Shown here in pieces: positions 16,043 through 26,235 of a stretch of 52,636 nucleotides of DNA. This stretch comes from Actinomycetaceae bacterium. GTDB lineage: Bacteria; Actinomycetota; Actinomycetes; Actinomycetales; Actinomycetaceae. Position 1 is the stretch's first letter, and each line of letters begins with the position of its first letter. The DNA lies in NCBI GenBank assembly GCA_017539125.1, contig JAFYHO010000085.1, forward strand, positions 1-52,636. Direction: 5' to 3'. Position numbers and translations under genes: made by a program. Under the pieces are notes generated by a model. The model ran no database searches, was not told where the DNA came from, and saw only the letters and a program-made list of their open reading frames with translations.

Positions 16043-17683
16043 ATGAGAGCAGAAGTGCAACCTGTTACTCTCCGCCGACCTGTTGTGGACGGGGAAGAAG
16101 TGAAGGTCTGGCGTGAGGAGGAAATCCTCACCCCAGACGCACTCGACTTCCTCAAGCGACTTCATGTCCGTTTCGCTGGTCGTCGCGCTGAATTATTGCA
16201 AGCACGCCACGATCGTCGCCAGCGTTTGGTGAACGGCTCCTTGCCGAAGTTCCTCGTGGAAACACGAGACATTCGTGAGGACGATTCGTGGAAGGTCGCT
16301 TCGGTAGCTCCTGGTCTTGAGGACCGTCGTGTGGAGATTACCGGTCCGACCGAGCGTAAGATGACAATCAACGCGCTCAATTCTGGCGCAAAGATCTGGA
16401 TGGCTGACTTCGAGGACGCTAATACTCCCCACTGGGAGAATGTCATCGGCGGTCAGGTCAATTTGATGGACGCAATTCGCGGCACCATCGAATACACCAA
16501 TCCAGGCAATGGCAAGGAATATCGTCTCAATTCCACCGATTTGACGGAATTGCCGACGATTCTTGTGCGCCCACGCGGCTGGCATATGGTTGAGAAGCAC
16601 ATCCGTGCAGGCAAAGAGAAGATGTCTGGTTCTCTTGTCGATTTCGGTCTGTTCTTCTTCCACAATGCCAAGGAGCTTCTCGCTCGTGGCCGCGGTCCGT
16701 ACTTCTATCTGCCGAAGATGGAATCTCATCTCGAGGCACGTTTGTGGCACGATGTCTTTGCTTATGCAGAAGAATATCTCGAATTGCCTCACGGCACGAT
16801 TCGCGCCACCTGCTTGATTGAAACAATCATGGCAGCCTTTGAGATGGAAGAGTTCCTCTACGAGCTCAAGGAGTACTCGGCAGGCTTGAATGCTGGTCGC
16901 TGGGATTACATCTTCTCGGTTATCAAGAAGTTCCGTGATTCCGGTCCGGCATGGGTCATGCCAGATCGTTCTCAGGTCACCATGACCGTCCCCATGATGC
17001 GTGCCTACACCGAATTGCTCGTCAAGACGTGCCACAAGCGTGGCGCACACGCAATCGGCGGCATGAGCGCCTTCATTCCGACGAAGGATGTTGAGCGCAA
17101 TGCTGAAGTGGAGCGCATTGTCCGTGCAGACAAGTCCCGTGAAGCCGCTGACGGCTTCGACGGTTCGTGGTGTGCACACCCGGGCATGGTTTCCTTCATT
17201 AAGGACGAGTTCGATAAGGTTCTCGGCGATAACCCGAACCAAGTCTCCAAGCAGCGCCCCGATGTCGAGGTTACTGCTGAGCAGCTGCTTGATGTTGCTG
17301 CATGTGGAGGCGAGGTTACCGAAGAAGGTGTACGCCAGAACATCTCTGTCGGCGTTCGCTACCTTGAAGCATGGCTTGGGGGTAATGGCGCTGTCGGTAT
17401 CTTCGGTCTTATGGAGGACGCGGCTACTGCCGAGATTTCGCGTTCGCAGATTTGGCAGTGGATTCACAATGGCACCAAGATGACCAACGGTGAAGTTGTC
17501 ACTCGTGAGTACGCTGAGCGTATTCTCGAGATTGAGACTGCCCGTTTGGCTGGCGAGGTGGGCGACAACCCGCAGCGTCAGGCTAATGTCAAGCGTGCTA
17601 GTGAAATCTTCGCCAAGATTTCTCTGACCGATTACTACCCAACATTCTTGACAACACCTGTTTACGCCAACGAATTGCCGTAA
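16043..17683 (+). CDS. aceB: Malate synthase A
   Basis: A 546-aa enzyme condensing glyoxylate with acetyl-CoA to malate. The family signature region MADFEDANTPHWENVIGGQ (about residues 119-137) and the later GMSAFIPTKD are clear. The length fits the A isoform rather than the larger G form of mycobacteria and corynebacteria. GAAAGGATGAACT precedes the ATG. It is transcribed with aceA and ends 21 bases before a strong hairpin. Codon bias resembles that of aceA. Confidence 0.96.
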   Translation: MRAEVQPVTLRRPVVDGEEVKVWREEEILTPDALDFLKRLHVRFAGRRAELLQARHDRRQRLVNGSLPKFLVETRDIREDDSWKVASVAPGLEDRRVEITGPTERKMTINALNSGAKIWMADFEDANTPHWENVIGGQVNLMDAIRGTIEYTNPGNGKEYRLNSTDLTELPTILVRPRGWHMVEKHIRAGKEKMSGSLVDFGLFFFHNAKELLARGRGPYFYLPKMESHLEARLWHDVFAYAEEYLELPHGTIRATCLIETIMAAFEMEEFLYELKEYSAGLNAGRWDYIFSVIKKFRDSGPAWVMPDRSQVTMTVPMMRAYTELLVKTCHKRGAHAIGGMSAFIPTKDVERNAEVERIVRADKSREAADGFDGSWCAHPGMVSFIKDEFDKVLGDNPNQVSKQRPDVEVTAEQLLDVAACGGEVTEEGVRQNISVGVRYLEAWLGGNGAVGIFGLMEDAATAEISRSQIWQWIHNGTKMTNGEVVTREYAERILEIETARLAGEVGDNPQRQANVKRASEIFAKISLTDYYPTFLTTPVYANELP

Positions 17684-17704
17684 CGACTGTTGTCAGAAAA
17701 AACG

Positions 17705-17733
17705 AAGTGGGGCTTGCAACGCAAGCCCCACTT
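17705..17733 (+). terminator. Rho-independent terminator of aceA-aceB
   Basis: A perfect 13-bp stem, AAGTGGGGCTTGC with GCAAGCCCCACTT, encloses the loop AAC and is followed by TTATACTTCTTTTTTTG. Its position just past aceB makes this a confident terminator. The core GGGGCTTGC/GCAAGCCCC recurs in the palindrome at 26187. Confidence 0.9.
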
Positions 17734-17759
17734 TTATACTTCTTTTTTTGTAAATAAAA

Positions 17760-17822
17760 TGTGGCGATTATTTCCGCTTCGGTTCGTCAGGCTTGAAGCC
17801 CTCCGCGAAAATAATCGCCACA
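17760..17822. repeat. Palindromic repeat element between convergent aceB and tyrS (copy A)
   Basis: Arms TGTGGCGATTATTT (17760-17773) and AAATAATCGCCACA (17809-17822) are perfectly complementary over 14 bases around a 35-base centre. A related element with the same arm core, the same CCG/TCGG inner start and a similar CTCC before the right arm is at 42053-42114, again between convergent genes. It may act as a bidirectional terminator for tyrS and aceB. Confidence 0.75.
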
Positions 17823-17833
17823 CCTAAATAAAA

Positions 17834-19093
17834 CTACTTGATGTAGGCGACGGCAAGGTTTTTCTTGCCCTTGCGCAGCAGAACAATACCACCGGGCAGG
17901 ACATGCTCATCAGAGCAGACAAGCTCGTTGTCAGTGAGTTTGACATTGTTGACGCTCAAACCGCCCGAAGCGATTGTGCGCCTAGCGGCACCCAAACCTT
18001 TCTCAAGCCCTGCGTCAACAAAGGCTTGAACAAAAGGAGTGCCTAGAGAAATCTCTGCCTGAGGAAGCTCAGCAACGGCATCGCGTAGCGTCTGCTCATC
18101 CAGCCCTGCAATATCCGAGCGACCAAAGAGGGCCGCTGAGGCGTTACGAACGCGCTCTGTCGCCTCTGCCCCATGCACCCATGTCGTCACGGCCTCAGCC
18201 AAAGCACGCTGAGCTTCACGGGCGCCTGGGCGCTCTTGGACAGCAACTTCCAGTTCCTCAATTTCTTCACGCGACAAGAAAGTAAAGACCTTCAACATAT
18301 GGATAACGTCCTCGTCGGCGGTATTGAGCCAGAACTGGTAGAACTTGTAGGGGCTGAACATTTCAGGATTGAGCCAAATCGCGCCACCCTCAGTCTTGCC
18401 GAACTTCGTACCGTCCGCCTTCGTAATAAGCGGATTAGTGAGCACATGGACCGATTCGCCCTCAAGCTTATGAATCAAATCCATACCGCCAATAAGATTG
18501 CCCCACTGGTCATTACCACCCAGCTCAAGGGTGCAACCGTAGCGGCGGAAAAGCTCAAGATAATCGTTGGCTTGGAGAATCTGGTAAGAGAACTCAGTGA
18601 AAGAAATACCCTCTTCACTCGCCAAACGTCTGGCCACAATATCCTTAGAAAGCATTGTGCCCATGCGGAAGTTCTTGCCCAAATCGCGCAAGAAATCGAC
18701 TGCGCTCAGCTGCTCTGTCCAATCCAGATTATTGACAATCTGAGCGGGGTTATCCCCCGTAAAATCAAGCAAAGACTCCAGCTGCGAACGCAAAGCCTCT
18801 GCCCAGCCAGCCACAACATCCTTTGTGTTAAGCGTGCGCTCCCCCTTATCGCGCGGGTCGCCAATCAAGCCTGTCGCACCGCCGACAAGCGCGAGAGCCT
18901 TATGCCCTGCCATTTGCAGGTGGCGCATCACCTTGACGGCAACAAGATGCCCGTGATGCAGCGAAGGGGCAGTCGGATCGAAACCGCAATAATACGTCAC
19001 AGGACCCTCATCGAGAGCATCCGATAAAGCGTCCAAATCGGTGTGCTGTGCGATGAGCCCACGCCATTGCAACTCTTCAAGAACCTCGTTCAC
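17834..19093 (-). CDS. tyrS: Tyrosyl-tRNA synthetase
   Basis: A 419-aa class I aminoacyl-tRNA synthetase charging tRNA-Tyr. The HIGH-type motif is PSLHHGHL (HHGH at 46-49), and the KMSKS-equivalent is TKFGKTEGG. The tyrosine pocket (YYCGFDPTAP) is present, and a C-terminal S4 domain (about 350-415, with GLSVNNVKL) closes the protein. The frame is open to a TTG at 19123. The GTG at 19093 is preferred because AAAGGGGTAAGC stands just upstream and the protein then begins VNEVLEELQWRGLIAQ like its relatives. It is convergent with aceB and probably monocistronic. Confidence 0.93.
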   Translation of the reverse strand: MNEVLEELQWRGLIAQHTDLDALSDALDEGPVTYYCGFDPTAPSLHHGHLVAVKVMRHLQMAGHKALALVGGATGLIGDPRDKGERTLNTKDVVAGWAEALRSQLESLLDFTGDNPAQIVNNLDWTEQLSAVDFLRDLGKNFRMGTMLSKDIVARRLASEEGISFTEFSYQILQANDYLELFRRYGCTLELGGNDQWGNLIGGMDLIHKLEGESVHVLTNPLITKADGTKFGKTEGGAIWLNPEMFSPYKFYQFWLNTADEDVIHMLKVFTFLSREEIEELEVAVQERPGAREAQRALAEAVTTWVHGAEATERVRNASAALFGRSDIAGLDEQTLRDAVAELPQAEISLGTPFVQAFVDAGLEKGLGAARRTIASGGLSVNNVKLTDNELVCSDEHVLPGGIVLLRKGKKNLAVAYIK

Positions 19094-19235
19094 GCTTACC
19101 CCTTTACTCGGTTTATTTGTCAATACCAGCAGACTACTTTACAGCAATGCAAAACCTGCCGCAGGCGCAAGTGAAAGCGCACACGACAGCTCACAATTGC
19201 GAAGCGTCATTGTTCGGCAACTCCGTTGCCTTCCA

Positions 19236-19347
19236 CGTCATCGCGAGGGAGGACGAAGTCCGACCGTGGCAATCTCCAGCCCTATACTGCGGTAGTCGGA
19301 CTCGAGATCGCTTCGTCGCAGGCATAGCCTGCTCCTCGCGACGACGG
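19236..19347. repeat. Dispersed repeat bounded by CGTCATCGCGAGG-type ends (copy 1)
   Basis: It begins CGTCATCGCGAGGGAGGACG and ends CTCCTCGCGACGACGG, so its ends are imperfect inverted repeats. Inside are AGTCCGACCG and GGCAATCTCC, shared with other copies in this window. A degenerate start (CGTCATTGTTCGGC) lies at 19205. It fills the gap between tyrS and the symporter gene. No reading frame is evident inside. Confidence 0.7.
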
Positions 19348-19356
19348 GTTGGGTAA

Positions 19357-20802
19357 TTACTCCTTCGCGGTCACAACAGGAATTTCCGTTGTATCTTCCT
19401 CGTTGAGGTGACCGCCGTAAACATAGTGGTCGGTCGCACGGGAAATCACCGCTGCCAGACCAATGAGAGCGATACAGTTCGGCACAGCCATCAAAGCGTT
19501 CGTAATATCGGAGATATTCCAGACGAGATCGCCGCCGCCGATGGTTCCCCACAGGACGAAGAGCAGGAAGAACACCTGATACGGGCGAATGCCTTTCACG
19601 CCGAAGAGGTAGGTGACAGCGCGGTTGCCGTACTGCGCCCAACCGAGCATTGTCGAATAGGTGAACAGGACCATGCCCACAGACAAAACGATTGGACCGA
19701 GGACGGGAATTGCAGAGAAAGCTGTCGTCGTCAGTTGGGCTGCTGCGGTAATTTTCCCGTCAAGAATATCCGTTTGGATATCAGGGTGGGCAAGCATAGT
19801 CGAGACGAGAGTAATACCAGTGATAGCGCAGATGACGACGGTATCCCAGAATGTTCCCGTCATGGAGACGAGGGCTTGACGTGCGGGATTCTTGGTAGTC
19901 GCGTTCGCAGCAACGAGCGGAGCCGAACCCAGACCTGATTCGTTGGAGAACAGACCGCGCTTGAAACCGTACTGCAAGGCGAGCATAATGCCTGAGCCGA
20001 CTGCGCCACCAAAAGCAGCTTTACCTGTGAAGGCATAAACAACAATCATCGAGATTGCCTCACCGACATACTGCCAATTCATACCGATAATCACGAGACA
20101 GCCCGCCGCGTAGAGCAGCGCCATAATCGGCACGAGCTTCTCGGTCACTCGCGTAATCGAGCGAATACCGCCCATAATGACGATACCGACCAGCACCATC
20201 AAAATTGCGCCGATGAACACGTTGGCCCATGTCATTTCGCTCGTGCCAGATTCAATAGGAAGATAGGAAGTAACAACACCCGCTAAAGCGTTGGACTGAA
20301 CTGAAGCACCGATACCGAAAGAGGCGACAAAAGCAAAGATTGCGAAGGCAACAGCAAGAACTTTACCGAGGCTCTTATTCTTGAAACCGCGCTCTAAGGC
20401 GTACATTGCGCCGCCGAGCATCTCGCCGTTGGCGTCCTTAACACGATATTTGACGGAAATAAGAGTCTCAGCGTACTTTGTCGCAATACCGAAAACACCG
20501 GTAATCCACATCCAGAAGATTGCGCCAGGACCACCAGCGAGCAGACCAGTAGCGACACCAACGATATTACCTGTGCCGATTGTTGCTGCGAGCGCAGTCG
20601 TCAAAGCGCCAAATTGGGAGACATCGCCCTCCGCGTCCTTATCCTCACGGGAAAAGGAGAGTTTGATTGCTGTACCGATTTTCCTTTGAATGAACTTGGT
20701 GCGAATTGTCATGTATAGATGTGTACCGAGCAAGAGGACAATCATTGCCCAGCCCCAGACAAAACCGTCAATCGCATCAACGATATTGGCAAACGCTTCC
20801 AT
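19357..20802 (-). CDS. Alanine/glycine:cation symporter (AGCS family)
   Basis: A 481-aa polytopic membrane protein importing alanine or glycine with sodium or protons. The conserved blocks GALTTALAATIGTGNIVGVA (about 66-85) and FKRGLFSNESGLGSAP are typical of the AlsT/DagA family. About ten to eleven membrane segments are visible, and the C-terminal tail is short and polar. AAAGGTACAGTA precedes the ATG. It is followed by a dispersed repeat rather than by a gene in the same operon. The exact substrate cannot be read from sequence. Confidence 0.92.
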   Translation of the reverse strand: MEAFANIVDAIDGFVWGWAMIVLLLGTHLYMTIRTKFIQRKIGTAIKLSFSREDKDAEGDVSQFGALTTALAATIGTGNIVGVATGLLAGGPGAIFWMWITGVFGIATKYAETLISVKYRVKDANGEMLGGAMYALERGFKNKSLGKVLAVAFAIFAFVASFGIGASVQSNALAGVVTSYLPIESGTSEMTWANVFIGAILMVLVGIVIMGGIRSITRVTEKLVPIMALLYAAGCLVIIGMNWQYVGEAISMIVVYAFTGKAAFGGAVGSGIMLALQYGFKRGLFSNESGLGSAPLVAANATTKNPARQALVSMTGTFWDTVVICAITGITLVSTMLAHPDIQTDILDGKITAAAQLTTTAFSAIPVLGPIVLSVGMVLFTYSTMLGWAQYGNRAVTYLFGVKGIRPYQVFFLLFVLWGTIGGGDLVWNISDITNALMAVPNCIALIGLAAVISRATDHYVYGGHLNEEDTTEIPVVTAKE

Positions 20803-20829
20803 TACTGTACCTTTCGACTAGGAAGTTGT

Positions 20830-23307
<2,478 letters not shown>

Positions 23308-23320
23308 CGTCCCCTTTCTT

Positions 23321-23445
23321 GTCATTGCGAGCGAGCCTGAAAGGCGAGCGCGGCAATCAATAATGGACATTGCTGGCGTTGTTCGGCGTGCGTTGCACGC
23401 CTTTCACAGCTTCGTCGTTCCCTACGGTCACTCCTCGCAATGACG
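23321..23445. repeat. Dispersed repeat bounded by GTCATTGCGAG-type ends (copy 2)
   Basis: It begins GTCATTGCGAGCGAGCCTG and ends CTCCTCGCAATGACGG, an inverted match of the first bases. The inner sequence GGCAATCAATAATGGACA is shared with the copies at 25979 and 51029 (in inverse orientation in the former). It lies directly after argF and before the MFS gene promoter. Confidence 0.75.
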
Positions 23446-23478
23446 GTGAAGGTAAGCAAACTTACAGCCTAAAACGGC

Positions 23479-23507
23479 TTGCTCTGCGCTGAGCACAGGC
23501 GTAGCCT
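23479..23507 (+). promoter_or_regulatory. Candidate promoter for the MFS exporter gene
   Basis: TTGCTC (23479-23484) and TAGCCT (23502-23507) are separated by 17 bases, and the MFS start is 26 bases further. The spacer contains a small inverted repeat TGCT...AGCA that could be an operator half. This is a motif match only. Confidence 0.4.
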
Positions 23508-23532
23508 AGTGGAACAATAAGGAGCAGTAAAT

Positions 23533-25041
23533 ATGAGTAATACGCGTTATTTTACAGTTGAAGGCAGCTCACGTACCTTTGACCGCAATAAACTTTTGGC
23601 TGTTATGCTTTTTGCCTTCGGGCTTGCGCTTTTGCAGGTTTCAGCCGTCAATAATCTTCTTCCCGCCCTCGAATCAGTCAAAACAGGGCTCGGCGCCTCA
23701 GACAATGATGTCCAATGGGTGCTCTCTGGTTACGCTCTGGCTTTCGGGGTCATTCTGATTCCCGTAGGACGCTTCGGTGATATTTTCGGACGCTCAGGTG
23801 GCTTTGCTACCGGCATTGCCCTTTTCGCTTTGGCTTCCTTGGGCTGCGGTCTGGCAACTGACCCCCTCATGCTCAATATCATGCGCATTTTCCAGGGCTT
23901 TTCCGCCGGCGTTTTCTCCCCCCAGGTGACAGCTCTTATTCAAGAATATTTTGAGGGCAAAGACAGGGCGTGGGCTTTTGGCATTATGGGCCTAGTGATT
24001 TCTGCTTCTGTGGCAGCTGGCCCAGTTCTCTCCGGTCTTTTTGTCGAAACTATCGGGTGGCGCTGGGCTTTCATTATCAACTTCCCCCTCGGTGTTGTCC
24101 TCTTTATCCTCGCCCTCATGTGGCTACCTTTTGGGAAAGAGCGACGAACAATGGGGAAAAAGGGACGTGAGCTCGCCAAACGTGAGGGAATCGAGCGTCC
24201 TCCCATTGACCTCGACCCTCTCGGCAATATCCTCATTATTGTTGCCGTCATCTGTATCATGCTTCCCTTTATGACGCATTTCGTCTGGCGTTGGGCACTC
24301 TTAATTGGCGGAGTGCTGATGATAGCTCTGTGGCTGGCATGGGAATCGCATTACAAAAAAATCGGTCGCTTCCCTATGGTAGATTTGTCCCTTTTCCGCA
24401 TTCCTACCTACGCTTTTTCGACAGCAGTCGTTGCCCTGCTCATGCTCGGCTCGACATCAATTTTCGTCGTCGTCGCTATGTTCCTTCAAAAGGGCCTTGG
24501 CTTATCAGCTTTAGAAACTGGCCTCATTGGCTTGCCTAATGCCCTAGTTGCAGCATATTTCTCCTTGTGGACAGGCAAACGTGCTTTTGAAAAGGGAGCG
24601 CAGATTCAATTTGCCGCTCTGGTCGCTATTGCAACTGGCGCATTGGCATCAATTCCTGCCGCATGGGCAGTCGTTCAGGGCGTAACTCCGTGGCTTATGG
24701 CTGCCCCCCTCGCTTTGTGCGGCTGGGGAATGGGCATGATTGGCTCCGCTAACCAGACTCAAGCGATGCTACAGATTCCCCCTGCGCGTGCAGGTACTGC
24801 CGGCGGCGTGCTCCAAACCTCGCAGCGCGTTACGACAGCAATCGGTAACGCTATGGTTACTGCCGTGCTTTTCATCGGGCGCGGCACGGGAGACGGACAT
24901 ACCCCCGCCGAGTGGTTCACAGGTTTCACTTTTGCGATGATAGTAATTTCGATTGCCCTTGTGGCTTCCGCTACCGTTGCCTTTATCTACATGCGCAAGT
25001 ATCCGCATGCTGGTCCCGATTTGGTATCATCACCTCTATAA
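23533..25041 (+). CDS. MFS transporter of the DHA2 (EmrB/QacA, 14-helix) type
   Basis: A 502-aa polytopic protein with about fourteen hydrophobic segments. The drug:H+ antiporter-2 features are VQWVLSGYALAFGVILIPVG, the motif-A-like GRFGDIFGRSGG loop between helices 2 and 3, and the motif-C-like GPVLSGLFVETIGWRWAFII. Such proteins export drugs, dyes or metabolites by proton antiport. AAGGAGCAGTAAAT precedes the ATG. The next gene begins 26 bases downstream and may be co-transcribed. The proximity to arginine genes is not evidence of arginine export. Confidence 0.88.
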   Translation: MSNTRYFTVEGSSRTFDRNKLLAVMLFAFGLALLQVSAVNNLLPALESVKTGLGASDNDVQWVLSGYALAFGVILIPVGRFGDIFGRSGGFATGIALFALASLGCGLATDPLMLNIMRIFQGFSAGVFSPQVTALIQEYFEGKDRAWAFGIMGLVISASVAAGPVLSGLFVETIGWRWAFIINFPLGVVLFILALMWLPFGKERRTMGKKGRELAKREGIERPPIDLDPLGNILIIVAVICIMLPFMTHFVWRWALLIGGVLMIALWLAWESHYKKIGRFPMVDLSLFRIPTYAFSTAVVALLMLGSTSIFVVVAMFLQKGLGLSALETGLIGLPNALVAAYFSLWTGKRAFEKGAQIQFAALVAIATGALASIPAAWAVVQGVTPWLMAAPLALCGWGMGMIGSANQTQAMLQIPPARAGTAGGVLQTSQRVTTAIGNAMVTAVLFIGRGTGDGHTPAEWFTGFTFAMIVISIALVASATVAFIYMRKYPHAGPDLVSSPL

Positions 25042-25067
25042 AATAACTATCACGAAAGGGCTCACCC

Positions 25068-25970
25068 ATGACTGAGAACTACCCCTACAATTCGTTTCCA
25101 AGTAACGACAACGCTTTCCCAAGTAACGACAACGCTTTTCCAAGTAACGACAACGCTTTTCCGAGCGATGACAACGCTTCGTACCCCTCAGTGAATAACG
25201 AATCTCAATGGGCATATCAGCAGCAAGGAACTCCTGCCTATCCGGCTGCCCCCGCCCCTGTCTACGTGGTAGAACCACCGCTTGACCAGCCGTGGTACGG
25301 CATTGATATCGTCAATGCAACGAAACGCTTCTTCCAGAAATATGCGACGTTCTCTGGGCGCGCTTCGCGCGGCGAGTTCTGGTGGTCATACTTGGCACTT
25401 ATCCTTGCAAGTTTTGTTCTGGGATTCGTCGAGCTCATACCAGTTATTGGGGTGATTGTTGGGCTTGTTTTCTCCTTTGGAACGATCATTCCAAGCTTGG
25501 CCGTCTCGGTACGTCGTCTACACGACACTAACCGTTCGGGCTGGTTCCTTCTCATACCTTTTGGTCTTTCGATTGTCGGTTGCATCATCCTGTTTGCGAG
25601 TTTTGTTCCCGCAATAATTGATCTTGCAGAGACTAGCAATATTGACTACATGACCGATGAAGAAGCTCTTGAACTTCTTACTCCTGTTTTTGGTGGAGCA
25701 GCGATAGCTTTAGTTCTCCTTATCATTAGCGCAATCGTCAACATTGTTTTTATGGCGAGCGCAAGTAATCCTGCAGGCGTGCGTTTTGACAAACCAGCTC
25801 CTATGCAAGGTATGCCGATGGGAACTCAAGCACTTCCTCAGTCATATCCTACTCAACCCTACTCTCAGCCAGATTATGGGCAACAGGCGTATGGGCAGCA
25901 GGCTTACGGGCAGTTCCCGACTGAACAGCAGCCACCCGAAGAGCAATCGCCTTACTCTCCCATGCAATAA
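25068..25970 (+). CDS. DUF805 membrane protein with tandem FPSNDNA repeats
   Basis: A 300-aa protein in three parts. The N-terminus carries four tandem copies of FPSNDNA (the last FPSDDNA), encoded by 21-bp repeats. The middle (about 80-245) is a DUF805 domain, opening YATFSGRASRGEFWWSYL and followed by four membrane segments with the conserved RRLHDTNRSGW loop. The C-terminal tail is rich in Gln, Tyr, Pro and Gly (QAYGQ units). DUF805 proteins are inner-membrane proteins of unknown function. Both tails are low complexity and probably cytoplasmic (inference). It ends 8 bases before a dispersed repeat. Confidence 0.85.
   Translation: MTENYPYNSFPSNDNAFPSNDNAFPSNDNAFPSDDNASYPSVNNESQWAYQQQGTPAYPAAPAPVYVVEPPLDQPWYGIDIVNATKRFFQKYATFSGRASRGEFWWSYLALILASFVLGFVELIPVIGVIVGLVFSFGTIIPSLAVSVRRLHDTNRSGWFLLIPFGLSIVGCIILFASFVPAIIDLAETSNIDYMTDEEALELLTPVFGGAAIALVLLIISAIVNIVFMASASNPAGVRFDKPAPMQGMPMGTQALPQSYPTQPYSQPDYGQQAYGQQAYGQFPTEQQPPEEQSPYSPMQ
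25095..25178 (+). repeat. Four tandem 21-bp coding repeats in the DUF805 gene
   Basis: The unit reads TTTCCAAGTAACGACAACGC plus one base. Copies 1-3 are almost identical and copy 4 is diverged (CCGAGCGATGACAACGC). They encode FPSNDNA heptads. The near-identity suggests recent slippage-driven expansion, so copy number may vary among strains. Confidence 0.85.
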
Positions 25971-25978
25971 TCCATCCC

Positions 25979-26179
25979 CGTCATCGCGAGGGAGGACGAT
26001 GACGAGCGGAAGGCGCACGAAAGTTCACTTTCGTGTAGCTGTAGCGAGGAAAACGTAAGAGGCGAAGCCGAATACGCAGTCCGACCGCGGCGATCAATAG
26101 TCCGTTATTGCTAGCGTTGCAACGCTGACAACTGTCCATTATTGATTGCCGCGCTCGCTATCGCTCGCTCGCAATGACG
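25979..26179. repeat. Dispersed repeat, long copy (copy 3), between DUF805 gene and argG
   Basis: It starts CGTCATCGCGAGGGAGGACG and ends GCTCGCTCGCAATGACG. The inner segment at about 26093-26150 (GGCGATCAATAGTCCGTTA, GCAACGCTGACAACTGTCC, TTATTGATTG) reappears in reverse complement inside the copy at 51029, with few differences. No protein-coding frame is evident; the element looks like a non-autonomous mobile or REP-like unit. Confidence 0.75.
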
Positions 26180-26186
26180 TAATAGT

Positions 26187-26216
26187 GAGGGGGCTTGCCA
26201 CGTGGCAAGCCCCCTC
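26187..26216. terminator. Perfect 30-base palindrome between convergent DUF805 gene and argG
   Basis: GAGGGGGCTTGCCAC is followed directly by its reverse complement GTGGCAAGCCCCCTC. It lies 19 bases past the argG stop (argG read leftward) and just after a dispersed repeat. It should fold on either strand and act as a bidirectional terminator; the T-tract is weak on both sides. The core resembles the aceB terminator at 17705. Confidence 0.7.
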
Positions 26217-26235
26217 GCTATTTACGAGTAAATGC

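Noticed and set aside
16193..17467. 424-codon open frame opposite aceB (and 351 codons opposite aceA at 14842-15897)
   Set aside because: Both lie antisense to highly codon-biased genes with intact catalytic motifs, which creates long shadow frames; the translations look like no known family.
19094..19123. TTG start of tyrS at 19123
   Set aside because: The GTG at 19093 has a good ribosome site and gives the usual TyrS N-terminus.
25095..25178. Tandem 21-bp repeats as a CRISPR or iteron array
   Set aside because: They are head-to-tail without spacers and in frame (FPSNDNA), so they are a coding tandem repeat.
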